64,000 nt of DNA, taken from contig NC_091143.1 of NCBI RefSeq assembly GCF_041381155.1, forward strand, positions 28,769,331 through 28,833,330. Reading direction: 5' to 3'. Source of the stretch: Argopecten irradians. Its lineage: Eukaryota > Mollusca > Bivalvia > Pectinida > Pectinidae. Shown here in pieces: positions 26,001-35,010 of this stretch; the stretch's first letter is position 1, and the number at the start of each line of letters is the position of its first letter. A program made the translations under genes and the position numbers. The notes under the pieces are model-generated. The model made no database searches, was not told the origin of the DNA, and saw nothing but the letters and a program-made list of their open reading frames with translations.

Positions 26001-29000
26001 TGGTTTTGTGAAACAGTTTCAGCAGCATTGTTTTCCACGCCTTTTAGACATGTGCCATCAAAATCTCTTTCATTGTCTTTAGAAACTTTTCTGACTTTTG
26101 ATTCTGGTGTATCAGGCTGCGAGTCCAGTAACACAGCAGATTTCCGACGTTTTCTTCCTGAAGAAATCTTAGAAACAACTTCCTTCAATCTATCATCAAC
26201 AAGAGAATCGTTTGACTGATCTGTACTTCGCTCATTATGTACGTCCTTGACAGCAACAGGTGACTTATCTCTTCTAATTACAGATGGGTCATCGTGTTGA
26301 GATCCTTTATAATTCTGGTGATCAGGTTGTCCCAAATTTGTTGTAGTGGTTAAGGATAAATTTGGAGCTGAAGAATCCTTGTCAAAGTCATGGTGGACAC
26401 TTTCCTGTCGTGTATTTTTATCCCCAGAACACTTACGAGATTTATGACTTTCCTCTGTAGTTGATAATGATGAACTATGAAGTCTATCTACCACTGTATC
26501 ACCTGCGGTACGACTTTCTCCCATTATGGGGCCAGGACCATGTACCAATGGATTTTTTGTTTGCTTTTCAGATGCTTCATCGATTGTCTTATTTTTGATG
26601 GAGTCTTTCTTTAACTTTTCACGAATTTGAGATTTCACTGCGGAAGGTAGCCGAATACGCAATGGAGTAACTTTCTTCTCCTTAGAAACCATATGAGAGT
26701 CAGATTCATTTGACTTCCTCTTTGGTGCTTTTGTCTGATTAATATTTTCTGGGGTTGTTCTTACATTTGGTTGAACTGATGAATTTGGTCCCTCCTGGTT
26801 CACGTTAGGTTCATGTGGTTGTATGACGATGTTGCCGACATGATGAGCTTTGGACAAGGAAAAAGTCTCCAGTATACAAAGATTGCTGTCGGATCCTTCA
26901 CAAGATGTTTTTTCGTGATCTGTTGGTCTAGAATTATGTTTACAGTGATCAATAGATGGCGGGAGAAAATTACTCTGTGACACAAAAGGTATGTTAGAAT
27001 CTTTTGGCAGCAATGGTGCTGAAAGGTTTGTAGTGAGAATGGTCAAAGCTGGAAGTGGCAATTGTTGACCAAGCGGTAAACTCGAAGGCATGGAAATCAT
27101 GGGCGCAAGCATTAATGGGGGCATGGGCCGACTTGCAGGACAGTTGACTTGCTGAATTGTCTGTGCATTTGTTGATATGATTGTTCTAGCAACTTGAGAA
27201 TGGGCTATGCTATTTTGTGAGCCACTTTTGTCTGTTTCCCTTGTCGAACTCTGGCTAGTTGTTACAGGTAGAGACAAAAACTGGTGATTTGACATTCTGT
27301 GGTTATTTGATGAGGACACGTTATGAGACGAAGCTGCCTGCGGAAGAGAAGACTCATTTGTGATGTTACTGCTGCCAATTCTTCCAGAGAAAATGTCTGG
27401 TTCTGTTTCACACTCAGTACGAGACTCAGGCAGACAGCTTGTACCAAGGGGAGATAGCTGTGGTTGGAAGGAACTGAAAATGCGACTTATTTCGCCCTCT
27501 AACCGCCTTCCTTTTGTTCCCTTTTCCTCTTTGCTGAGTTTGCTTGGTCTTTTGATGAGATGTGAACTATTCTTTGCCTGTGAACTTTCCATATCACATT
27601 TTTCTGTTTTGCAAGTTTGTACTTCACTATCCTCATCAAAGATATAGTTGTATTTCTCGCCCTCATCTTCTACCGGTGGTTTGTACCATCGTCCAAATAT
27701 ACTGTTTGAAAGGGCTCCACTTGTCTGAGACACTGGCGATTCTCTTTCAGCATTCACAGCCAAACTGGTATTTCTGAGACCTGATGCTTGATGAAAACTA
27801 GTTCCATTACAATCGACAGATCTACTCAAGACTGAACTTTGACCTCCATGGTGAGCTGTTCCGAATAACTGATCAGTGGGAATTCTGTTTTGATCAGAGG
27901 GAATTCTGTTTTGATCAGAGGGAATTCTGTTTCCAGGTGGAAAATCATTTAAAGAATTTAGTCTATAGCCAATATTTCCAGACCCGGACGTCCATGGGGC
28001 AGAAAGCGGCTCCATGGGCCCAACAAGTGTGCCATCTGGGTTCATGAGAGGTGGTGGACATCTAGGTTGTTGGCCGTTCATGTTCCTTTGTAAAGTATTA
28101 TATGGATGAGGCAGATATTGGGATGATATGTTGGGTTGGAGGTTATGTGGGAGATGACCTCTGACCTGTGAGCCATCTGGATGTGATGTGGCTGATTCCA
28201 TATAGGACAATGGAGAAGGGCCTCGTGGAGCGTTAGTGTTATGCAGGGATGATGGCGGTGACGGTCCATGTGGTCGAGCCACTAACCCTTGAAGGCCTGG
28301 GAAATTCAAGAAGAAAATATATTACTATACGTCTATTTTAACAAATACATCTGTAAAGAAGAATTTACAGAAAATTCAAATAATACACTGATAAAATCTG
28401 TCAGTCCGGTCTGTCAAATTACTCAACATTTAATTTGAATGAAGGTCCAGATATCATTGATTTGATTCATTTCAACAATAGCCATTATCAAATTACCTAA
28501 GCAGGGCCCAGATTCAAGAACATTCCTTAACTTTAAAGATGCTCCACCGCCGACAAATGGTATTGTTTCACTATCAAAAACAGGAGCAGACGATTTAGTA
28601 TTTTTCTTCAGTTACAAAAGTTACTTACTTTACACTATTACCACCATTAAAAAGTTTGAGCTTCTAATTTTACTTAAAGTTAAATATACGAAAAATAATT
28701 AATTGCATCCCGAAAAAATTCCGTGGCACTATATCTTATATGGAATGAAGTAATTATTGCGCATGCACCAAAGGCGAAATAAATCATTTTATGTTATTTT
28801 TTGTGTTAATTAGACATATAAATACACGATTAAACACCAATTATTGTTCAAGTGATGAATATCATTTATGCTCTGTCGGCGGTGGAGCATCTTTAAGGAA
28901 TTCCTTAACCAAAACTTTTCCGCAGTAAACGATCACAGAAGTTATTAGTCCCTTAAATAAATAACTTTTAACTTTTTCTCTTAACTTCATGTTATGTGTT

Positions 29001-30126
29001 TCAACAGAGAATTTGAAGTTAAGGAATGATAATGTTAATTAAGGAATATTAATTCCTGAAACAGGTCAGATGATCAATACATTTATATATCCTTATCATC
29101 ACTTTGGCATGTCCTAATACCGTATTCGACCCAATAAGTGACTGCATCCATATATATAATCACCCCCTCTCTTTTAGGCATCAATTAATAATATTTCACT
29201 TAGTTCAAACTAATTGCAGAGTGAAAATATGAAAATTGGGTTCGTTTCCTTACTGATTTTTTTGTTTTAAAATTGATTTACCACTTAATTTGAAGAATAA
29301 TTTATGAAAGGCTAGTCCAAATTTGTTTCTATTAAGCTCTCCATTTTGCTTAAATTTTTAAGAGCAATGGGCACTTAATGGATCAAATAAAGTAAGTGGA
29401 AATTGTTTATGAAAGGATAACACATGATAAATTGTGATGAATAAAAGGCAACTAAAATCATATAGTCCACTTGATCTTACATAAGACTGAGTAAACACTT
29501 TAGACATTATCATTACCTTCAATAGGACTAGGACTGGGCCTGCTGTGAGCAGGTGGCTGATACAGTCTGGAATTCACCTTGCCATGTGGGTGCCTCATCA
29601 TGCTCTGTGGGGTACTGTTTCTCATGCAGTTCATCATGCTGTGTGGGGTACTGTTCATCATGCTGTGTGGGGTACTGTTCATCATGCCCTGTGCTCGTGG
29701 GTTACTATTTCTCATACCTCCCCGCTGTGCCACATTACTCCTCAGCATGTTTTGATTGTGGTTAGACATATGGTAAGGAGGTGGTGGTACTCCGCCTCTA
29801 GGTGCAGTGTGTGCGAATGTTCCAGGCCTTGTATTTCTGTGCGGTGCTTGGGTCCTTGGACGTAGGTTAAATGCCTGAAAGTCTGCTAGTGTTGGTCCAG
29901 GTGGCTCATGGCGGTGTTGGTTCTTTTGCATTTGTTGTGCCCACATCCATTCTGGAGAGCCTGGGCGTGGATAGGCCGCCATATTGTACATGGTTCCTGT
30001 GATGTCCCGGACGTTGTCTAAAATGTCACCTGGTCCAATATTGGAAAACCTGCTTTTTATTAGCCTTGTAATAAACTACAGCTTTAATCAGGCTTGACTC
30101 TCATCTTCTTCATTGGTGCAAAGGAT
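10665..30126 (-). CDS. gene 1: large disordered nuclear protein, unrecognised (gene span)
   Basis: Exons on the minus strand are 30126-29517 (start codon at 29991), 28296-23521, 22872-22804, 22417-22334, 21840-21793 and 11003-10665. Every coding junction is phase 1 with a proper GT donor and AG acceptor. The sum is about 1,930 codons once two apparent one-base losses in the last exon are allowed for. The protein is mostly low-complexity Ser/Asp/Glu/Lys sequence with basic clusters, one strong SUMO-interaction-like motif and two folded segments, so a nuclear chromatin or transcription role is inferred. I do not recognise the family. A second, damaged copy of exons 2-5 (copy A) lies inside the final intron. 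Confidence 0.8.
11040..11210. repeat. hairpin repeat at duplication edge
   Basis: TATAAAGACCA and TGGTCTTTATA lie about 18 bases apart, followed by GACAGGTTGACTGTATCAG. The same block occurs at 21266-21430 in copy B. It is a MITE-like foldback at the left border of both duplicated blocks. Confidence 0.5.
11575..11622 (-). CDS. gene 1 exon 5 duplicate (copy A)
   Basis: This 48-base exon has acceptor TTGTAG and donor GGTAGGT and reads [15 protein letters not shown] between split phase-1 codons. It is identical in protein to 21793-21840. Because both ends are phase 1 it can be spliced into gene 1 in frame, directly before the last exon. Whether it is used is unknown. Confidence 0.6.
11654..12009. 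mobile_element. 356-bp MITE with TTAA target duplication, only in copy A
   Basis: The ends are AGATGCTCCACCGCCGACA and an inverted TGTCAGCTGTGGAGCATCT, flanked by TTAA on both sides (11650-11653 and 12010-12013). Copy B has the uninterrupted site at about 21869. TTAA duplications are typical of piggyBac-superfamily elements, so this is probably a piggyBac-type MITE. A full copy in opposite orientation is at 28537-28892 and a decayed one at 3945-4184. Confidence 0.9.
12469..12552 (-). CDS. gene 1 exon 4 duplicate (copy A)
   Basis: This 84-base exon reads [20 protein letters not shown] then ATCQQYG, with acceptor TTTACAG and donor GGTATGT, phase 1 at both ends. It differs from copy B (22334-22417) by a synonymous change. 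The intact frame is notable because the neighbouring big exon of this copy is broken. Confidence 0.6.
12945..13013 (-). CDS. gene 1 exon 3 duplicate (copy A)
   Basis: This 69-base exon reads [20 protein letters not shown] then LK, with acceptor TTACAG and donor TGTAAGT, phase 1 at both ends. It is the same as 22804-22872. Together with 12469-12552 and 11575-11622 it could add 67 residues in frame. Confidence 0.6.
13387..13655. mobile_element. palindromic CCCCTGGACTATCTCA MITE, copy A
   Basis: The left arm is TACTCCATGGGTAACTATCA ... CACCCCTGGACTATCTCATT; the right arm is TATGAGATGGTCCAGGGGTG ... GTAACCCCTGGATTATTGAG. The element is about 269 bp with arms of about 75 bp and ends 18 bases from the donor site of exon 2. 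The same insertion is in copy B (23254-23500), so it predates the duplication. Confidence 0.85.
13674..17518 (-). pseudogene. gene 1 exon 2, truncated and frameshifted duplicate
   Basis: This copy matches 23521-27368 but lacks the first 928 bases of the exon, including its acceptor. It carries two extra bases in an A-run at 16320-16324 (five As against three in copy B) and one extra T at 17072-17074. Those breaks split it into open frames of about 873 and 314 codons plus the N-terminal piece. It also lacks six bases in frame near 15590 (the VTTITT segment). The donor site TTG|GTGAGT is intact. The copy with a proper acceptor is 23521-28296, so this one is a partial pseudogene. Confidence 0.85.
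17519..19139. other. unique spacer between the gene 1 copies
   Basis: Sequence after the copy A break has no counterpart in copy B. It includes a G-rich run at 18138-18172 (GGTGGGGGTGGGGGTTGGGG). A good donor, TTTTG|GTAAGT, lies at 17909/17910. Its upstream frame [13 protein letters not shown] would join in phase 0 to the candidate exon at 19140, but a TAA lies in that frame just before it. Confidence 0.45.
19140..19346 (+). CDS. possible small terminal exon, plus strand
   Basis: A strong polypyrimidine tract and acceptor (TTTTTACTTCTAG) precede a 69-codon frame starting [20 protein letters not shown] and ending [10 protein letters not shown] with TGA. The composition looks protein-like and the acceptor is good. 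I do not recognise the sequence, and the only nearby candidate donor (17909) has an in-frame stop upstream. It could be a piece of an unrelated gene carried with the spacer, or chance. Confidence 0.3.
   Translation, partial: NGICIKRLSGSGIADGPIVKVYQVKKVPQNTSARPIVIVHTIEGACSILKIHGVLSSRHFIILLSPSN
19395..19575 (-). mobile_element. tRNA-derived SINE, well preserved
   Basis: The minus strand has a box A-like TAGTGGTTAAGATG, a box B GGGTTCGAATTCC, then TGTGGGGCAGTTGCCAGGTA and the conserved central block GGTTTTTCTCCGGGTAGGCC with GGCTTTCCTCCACC. Decayed relatives are at 4745-4925 and 7335-7470. Pol III promoter boxes plus a shared central domain mark this as a SINE family. Confidence 0.8.
19815..20295 (+). 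repeat. 31-bp tandem array
   Basis: The unit, roughly TGATGACTGATGAGGGCATA followed by AGTTTATAGTG, is repeated about 12-14 times. The later units are regular at 31-32 bp and the first ones degenerate. It lies in the spacer between gene 1 copies. Confidence 0.85.
20296..21260. other. gene-free spacer up to copy B
   Basis: AT-rich, no gene or clear repeat. The join to copy B at 21261 follows GGCACGGCCTC with no obvious terminal repeat. Confidence 0.4.
21793..21840 (-). CDS. gene 1 exon 5 (copy B)
   Basis: A 48-base phase 1-1 exon ([15 protein letters not shown]) with acceptor GCTTGTAG and donor GGTAGGT. The helical, polar composition suggests part of a coiled coil begun in exons 3-4. The next exon in this model is 11003-10665, about 10.8 kb downstream across copy A. 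Confidence 0.75.
22334..22417 (-). CDS. gene 1 exon 4 (copy B)
   Basis: An 84-base phase 1-1 exon with acceptor TTTACAG and donor GGTATGTATA, reading [20 protein letters not shown] then ATCQQYG. It is rich in Met, Glu and Lys with probable helix. Confidence 0.75.
22804..22872 (-). CDS. gene 1 exon 3 (copy B)
   Basis: A 69-base phase 1-1 exon with acceptor ATTACAG and donor TGTAAGT, reading [20 protein letters not shown] then LK. Its codons join exon 2 (ends ...DLSTI plus one base) without a stop. Confidence 0.75.
23254..23500. mobile_element. palindromic CCCCTGGACTATCTCA MITE, copy B
   Basis: The copy B equivalent of 13387-13655, about 20 bp shorter, with arms TACTCCATGGGTAACTATCA and GTAACCCCTGGACTATTGAG. 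It lies just downstream of the exon 2 donor. Confidence 0.85.
23521..28296 (-). CDS. gene 1 exon 2 (main 4.8-kb exon)
   Basis: Acceptor AATTTCCCAG lies before 28296 and donor TTG|GTGAGT at 23521; 4,776 bases, phase 1-1, no stop. The N-terminal part is Pro/Ser/Gly/Gln-rich with three NRIPSDQ-type 7-residue repeats (about 27875-27940). Basic clusters GRKRRKS (near 26150) and [12 protein letters not shown] (near 24440) look like nuclear signals. A folded segment at about 25190-24800 ends [20 protein letters not shown], faintly like the Ski/Sno/Dac ending around ITxxDAERL; that likeness is weak. A second folded segment ([18 protein letters not shown]) is at about 24095-23830. [10 protein letters not shown] near 23775 fits a SUMO-interaction motif. 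The rest is acidic, Ser-rich and disordered. Function unknown. Confidence 0.9.
28537..28892. mobile_element. 356-bp TTAA MITE in gene 1 intron 1
   Basis: Perfect terminal inverted repeats AGATGCTCCACCGCCGACA / TGTCGGCGGTGGAGCATCT are flanked by TTAA (28533-28536 and 28893-28896). It is in the orientation opposite to the copy at 11654-12009. The intact ends suggest recent activity. Confidence 0.9.
29517..30126 (-). CDS. gene 1 exon 1 (first coding exon with 5' leader)
   Basis: A polypyrimidine tract of over a dozen Ts and CTGTAG give an acceptor before 30126. The leader 30126-29992 is followed by ATG at 29991; a second in-frame ATG at 29982 (AATATGGCGG) has equally good context. Donor GAAG|GTAATG at 29517 is phase 1. 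The coding part gives 158 residues rich in Pro, Arg, His, Asn and Met, beginning [20 protein letters not shown]. It contains tandem MMNSTPHS repeats. The leader has a nine-codon upstream frame MKKMRVKPD that ends before the main start. Confidence 0.8.
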
Positions 30127-30679
30127 CTACAGAAAAAAAAAAAAAATATATTATATTACTTTTACGGTTTTCCTTTTATAGTTATACAGTCTGGGATCAA
30201 ATGAAATTGCACAATGTACATGTACACACAAAGTCCAATATCATCCTCGATTTCCAGGGGTTACAGTCACTTACGCTCTTTACACCCCTGGAATATGTCA
30301 TAGCAAAATTGAAGGCCCTGTTAGTTTACAACATCAGATGGGCAGGTAGTTTTTTTTTAGCGAAGCCTATAAAATTAAAGGAAGGAAGGAGTGTAACAGT
30401 TCTTGATTGGGTTGATTGCAGCTGGCAGCCATGTAACTAAAATTAGCACTTACTTTTTCATACAGTAATTAGTATATACTATTCTGAGTGTCCTTCTTCA
30501 AATTTCAGTCTGGCAAAATGCACTTCCCCCTTTCTACATGTATTATTTACAACTGTACTGCATTTTTCTGTTCCAAGGCTAATAGGAGAGGGAAAATGCA
30601 CGACTAGACTAGAATTTGATCCCAGTGTAACTGCTACACCGGGACCCTCTGAATACTAGCTGTTGAACTCTACCAATAC
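30127..30679. other. gene 1 leader intron with half MITE
   Basis: 30240-30320 carries one arm of the palindromic MITE family (TTTCCAGGGGTTACAGTCAC ... CACCCCTGGAATATGTCATA). Nothing else is recognised. Confidence 0.5.
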
Positions 30680-30790
30680 AGGGGTTTCGAGATGCTAAAA
30701 CAGCATGTGTCAAGAACAATTTACCGTCAATTAGTCCCACCTTCGACGTCACTGGACGGTGGGACTAATCGATAATAAATTGTACTTTAC
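30680..30790. repeat. foldback MITE with central GACGTCA (second copy)
   Basis: It begins GGGGTTTCGAGATGCTA like 1895-2035. ACAATTTACCGTCAATTAGT pairs with the later ACTAATCGATAATAAATTGT, and the loop has CGACGTCACTG. Its short length suggests an internal palindromic core. Confidence 0.5.
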
Positions 30791-31419
30791 ACACACAGTG
30801 AGCAAATCCAGAACCATTACATTTACACCTATATATATATACCAGCCTCTTCAGATTTGTTGTGAAATGATTATTATTTCCATCAAGTTTCATGAGATTG
30901 GCATAAAAATGTCAAAGAATTAAATGAGACACACACAGGGTTCGAAATTAACACTGGCCAAATACGAGTTGATTTTTGACTTGCCGAGTTGAAAAATATT
31001 GTACTTGCAACTATATATATATCTACTGGCGAGCGGATGCATCAGTTGTTATTCTCAATATATAGACAATCAGAGAATCAGATGTGATACTTTAATCATA
31101 TTTAATAATTTGTTTCATTTGCATAAAATGCCACATTCTAAAATTAATCTGTTGTTACACTATACTACAGTGACACGAAAAATGTTCAACATTTGTCGTT
31201 ACCTACAATAAATATAATAAACATCAACAAATTTGTTTGCTTTTAATTTTTATCTTAATTCTTTATTTTCAAATCAGCAAGCAAAGTTCTAATTTGACAA
31301 GTTAAAATTTTACCAACTTGCCGAAAATGGATAGTGGCTTTAAAAATTAAATTCTATCCCTGACACACCAAGATGGCATGCGCAGGAGTCTGGTTCATTA
31401 TATATACGGGTATATTACA
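30791..31419. other. gene-free intronic stretch
   Basis: AT-rich, no gene or clear repeat recognised. It lies inside the proposed gene 1 leader intron. Confidence 0.4.
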
Positions 31420-31580
31420 AAATTTTTACTGTTATAGCATTTTGATGAGGTTGATGCATGTTTTTATTGACCAAAGAAAATTTTTTGACCTAGGGTGTAG
31501 TACGCGGTTAATATTTTTTTTTTGGTCAATAAAAACATGCATCAACTTAATTCAAAATTCTACAATTGTAACATTTTATT
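31420..31580. repeat. inverted-repeat element with 26-bp core arms
   Basis: GTTGATGCATGTTTTTATTG at about 31450 is repeated inverted as CAATAAAAACATGCATCAAC at about 31527. The match extends less perfectly to TGTTATAGCATTTTGATGAG on one side and AATTCAAAATTCTACAATTG on the other. A foldback MITE. Confidence 0.7.
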
Positions 31581-32432
31581 ATTTGAATTGGGATCTCTTT
31601 ACAACCGATAAATAAGAAGACATACAACAATCTAGTGTATACATCTGCATTTGTATTTCAAGATATATTACGAGAAATTGAATGAGCAGATATCAAAATG
31701 ATCATCCCAATGATACGAGGATTAAGATACATTTTTCCTATTGATCCTGATTTCGCGATACATGTACAGTAGAAGATGGCGAATGCATCATCATACTGTA
31801 GTTTTCATAGTTCTCAATGTCCGATAAACGACATGTATAGCTTATATTACTGTCTAAATAAAAGCAAAGCCCTTACGTGTACATTGTATCATCATACATC
31901 TTTGAATTTGTAGCTCCGACGTTGTTTAAAATGTTTCATTTCTCATCAAAACTACCGGCAGAGAGGCAAATCCGTCTATCTATCATTCGCTGTGTTCAAC
32001 GAAAATGTGTTACCAACAAATCGGCATCTTAGAAGCGCTTAATTTATCCACATTATAATGCATTTCGCATTCAAACGCTGAAATGACTTCGATGCTTTGA
32101 TGGACTGAATCGGAAAATCACTATCTTTTTATAGACAGATCGGTCAATCATTGTATTATAGGGGGTCACTTGGGGTACCGACGTCCAATGAGATTGCCGG
32201 AAAAACCAAGAAAAATACTAATATCATATTAAATACATTGTACATGTATTTACTCCTATGTATAATATTGTACATCATATGTTTGTAAAGATAAAGTACC
32301 TGTGTTACTGTGTATATTCTAATCACATGTCAATCTGAAAATTTTCATATTCTTTATGAAACTTAACAGTACTGTATATATATTGTAGGAGGCATTCCTT
32401 TGAAGCGGGATTGGACTGAGTCGATCATTGGT
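31581..32432. other. gene-free intronic stretch
   Basis: No gene or clear repeat is seen; part of the proposed gene 1 leader intron. Confidence 0.4.
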
Positions 32433-32800
32433 GACCAGGTAGCTCAGTCGGTAGAGCACTGGGCTAGTGTTGGGAAGGTCCCGGGTTCGAATCCCGGTCT
32501 GGCCGCTACAATTGCTCCTCTCCTGTTACACCTTTATAATGTATAAATTATAACAATGTTCTTCTTCGTAACCTATTTATGTAATGTTTGGATGTACACC
32601 TAACTGTCTTTGGACTTATTTAGGCACCAAGGCTTGAGTTAAGCCACTTGCGTGCGCTTGGACTGACAGGATTGTCCAATAGACGATGGGTCCCGAAGTC
32701 CCTTGGCCTTGTAAACACGAATTCAGAACTTAGGATATCCGAGCGATACCTAGACTACAATAGGCCTATTATGCCAAATAAAGTTATATTTGAATAATTA
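32433..32800 (+). mobile_element. tRNA-derived SINE with intact Pol III boxes
   Basis: The head is tRNA-like: box A TAGCTCAGTCGG and box B GGTTCGAATCC both fit consensus, and the D stem (GCTC/GAGC), T stem and most of the acceptor stem pair. The anticodon stem does not pair (CTGGG against TGGGA), so it is not a working tRNA. About 290 bases of unrelated body follow, ending AATAAAGTTATATTTGAATA. Confidence 0.75.
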
Positions 32801-33065
32801 GTCATGACAATGCTTTAAACCTGACTGCATATTACATAGAATAGAGAACATTATTCTGATGCCCTGTGATCAAAGTTTGATTTTGGGTCAGTCAGGTCAT
32901 GCCTAGCCTAGTTTTCAAAATGAGGAAAGCCCCAGTTATGCTAAGTAGACATTTAGGCGTCATATATAAACAGACGACCCGAATATGCGTGCATTTTTAA
33001 GCTTGCTATTGGCAAGATATTATGGAGTATATAAAGCATTTTGTGTTCTGAAAATGGAAACTTAC

Positions 33066-33150
33066 CCATGCCACTTTACCATGTCGCGTGTTCTGTCAAT
33101 GTAAAATAATAACAAAGATGGCGGGAATACGCGTCATGCGCAGTCGTGTA
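33066..33150 (-). promoter_or_regulatory. candidate gene 1 leader exon and promoter
   Basis: The minus strand carries CTGCGCATGACGCG (NRF1-like), then CCCGCCATCTTTG (a YY1 site in reverse), and a good donor CATGG|GTAAGT ending at 33066. This is the first CpG-rich, promoter-like patch upstream of the acceptor at 30126. A TATA-less housekeeping-type promoter with a non-coding first exon is inferred; the transcription start cannot be placed. Confidence 0.4.
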
Positions 33151-33779
33151 GAAATTTGGAGATATCTATTTTAAGAAACGGGAGCCACCGGAACCTCCAT
33201 CCTATTTTTAGAAATGATAACCCTTGTCGTGTCACACCACACAGGTTTTCTGGTCCATTATGTTTTTGTTTAAATATTCTTATTGTAAAAAAGATATAAT
33301 TTTTATAAATAATGATCAAATATATAGACAATATATATGCAAATTAAAAAAACAACAACACACAGTTCAATTATTATTTTTTCTTAATTTGTATTTCCAG
33401 AAACATATATACATATGTATGTATGTTTCTGGTATTATTGAATATATTTGTATATACATTTTTTGCAATGAAATGTATGAAGTAAATTTTATTATCAACT
33501 ATAAAAGAAAGAGAAATGAAGCTCTTGTAAATAACGATTTAGGCTATAGTTAAAAAGATAAATGAGAGTTGATAACAACCCGGTCAGACGCCAACTTTTG
33601 TAATAAGGGCTATTGTATAGTGTTAGAGTTGCAGATTAGAAGTGTTTTCGTAGATAATTACGAGTTAAACCTGCCAGACGGATAAATTGTTTAGATCGAC
33701 TTGTCCATAACCACTCCCAATAGATTACTTGTTTGACAAATAGAAATAGTTTTAAGCTGTATTTGTTGTCAATTACGTT

Positions 33780-33990
33780 TAATCTTGTATAAATTAGAAT
33801 GTTTTAGAGAATTATGTCAGATATCGGATCACATTAATTAGTGACCATTTCATGTAAAATACTGTAGTAAATATGGATAACGTTAATCTTGTATAAATTA
33901 GAATGTTTTAGAACATTATGTCAGATATTGGATCACAGTAGTGACCATTTCATGTAAAATACTGATACAATGTATTGTTACCAAAATGGA
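33780..33990 (+). repeat. tandem duplication of about 105 bp
   Basis: The block starting TAATCTTGTATAAATTAGAA and ending TTTCATGTAAAATACTG occurs twice in succession (about 33780 and 33885) with a few substitutions and a small deletion in the second. Confidence 0.8.
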
Positions 33991-34916
33991 TGATTAATTT
34001 TACCTACAGTTGTATACTGTACTTGAGGATTTTTTTGTGTAAAGTATATTTTTGGACTTATATATAATGTATCGTGGATAATTCCTTGATAATAGACCAG
34101 AGAAGATAGTGCTAAATTATCGTAAATAAAATATTTAGTAACGGTGTCGTCTCCTCATTGCCATTCACTGTGACAGGGCCGTTAATTAAGTACCATAATT
34201 CATAATTAACGAACAGCTGGAATTCGGGTTTGGAGACCAATCGCGAAATAACTCGAAGATTTATATATATCGTGAAAATATACATATTTAAAAAATTTTT
34301 TTTATCAAATTAAAACATATCCATGGACAAGACACCACGATTTGCATTTTAAAACGACCCAAACATTTTATTGCATAATTCAACCACATTGAAATACGCT
34401 AGATTGCATATAGATATCTTTACCCCCTTTAAATATACTTAATTCCAAGGATTTATAAATAAGTACGTCCTTGCTTAATTCATTATCCGCGTCCCAGTGT
34501 AACAGAATGGGTTGATAAGCAGAATAAGAAACTGTAAGGTATTCAATTGAAGATGTAGTTATAATAAAAATACATATGATAAAGTACATATGGGAAAGTA
34601 AACACAACAATAGATTGATAGATATAGGCCTGTGATCGTTAGTACAATGTAGCAGCTAGGAGGATAGGCTAGCGCGGTATCACATAGTTTGTCTGCTCTG
34701 GAGATGCCTAAGATAGGCAGGGCGGACTCTGATGACGTGCAGTTTATCAAAGCGGTCAACGGTTTTTCAGCGGTTAGGTCATCGTGATAGGCAGCAAAGC
34801 GTAGCGGTTTGGGGGTAGATGGCCATGGTGATTAGATATTCCAGGCTGCACGTGCTTTTGAATATGGTTACTGTTGTTAGTTGTTAGAACAGCGACTAAG
34901 GCGTTAGACTATTGTA
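33991..34916. other. intergenic, no gene seen
   Basis: AT-rich upstream region of gene 1; no coding exon or clear repeat is supported. Confidence 0.4.
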
Positions 34917-35010
34917 CCATCCTCGATACTCCAGGGGTTCCGATCACTTACGATCTCTACACCCCTGGGCTATTTTATGGTAAAATTGGAGGCAGCTCAG
35001 CGGAAAACAG
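34917..35010. mobile_element. palindromic MITE, one end
   Basis: TCCTCGATACTCCAGGGGTT through CTACACCCCTGGGCTATTTT to GGAGGCAGCTCAG is one arm of the CCCCTGGACTATCTCA family. The following sequence up to about 35060 still resembles the interior of the copy at 36598, but the second arm is missing. Confidence 0.65.

Larger units (their letters stand above)
21261..27368 (-). repeat. segmental duplication, copy B (intact)
   Basis: This is the partner of 11035-17518. It continues past 27368 into the rest of exon 2 and exon 1, so it is the copy attached to the start of gene 1. Its own downstream side (below 21261) lacks a terminal exon; the only one seen lies beyond copy A at 10665-11003. Confidence 0.95.

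Noticed and set aside
11035..27368. The gene 1 duplication as a pure assembly (haplotig) artefact
   Set aside because: Not fully excluded. Copy A is truncated in mid-exon, the copies are separated by 3.7 kb of distinct sequence, and the only terminal exon flanks copy A while exon 1 flanks copy B. A real duplication fits better, but read depth is needed.
32433..32508. A functional tRNA gene
   Set aside because: Boxes A and B are good but the anticodon stem cannot pair, and a SINE body follows directly.
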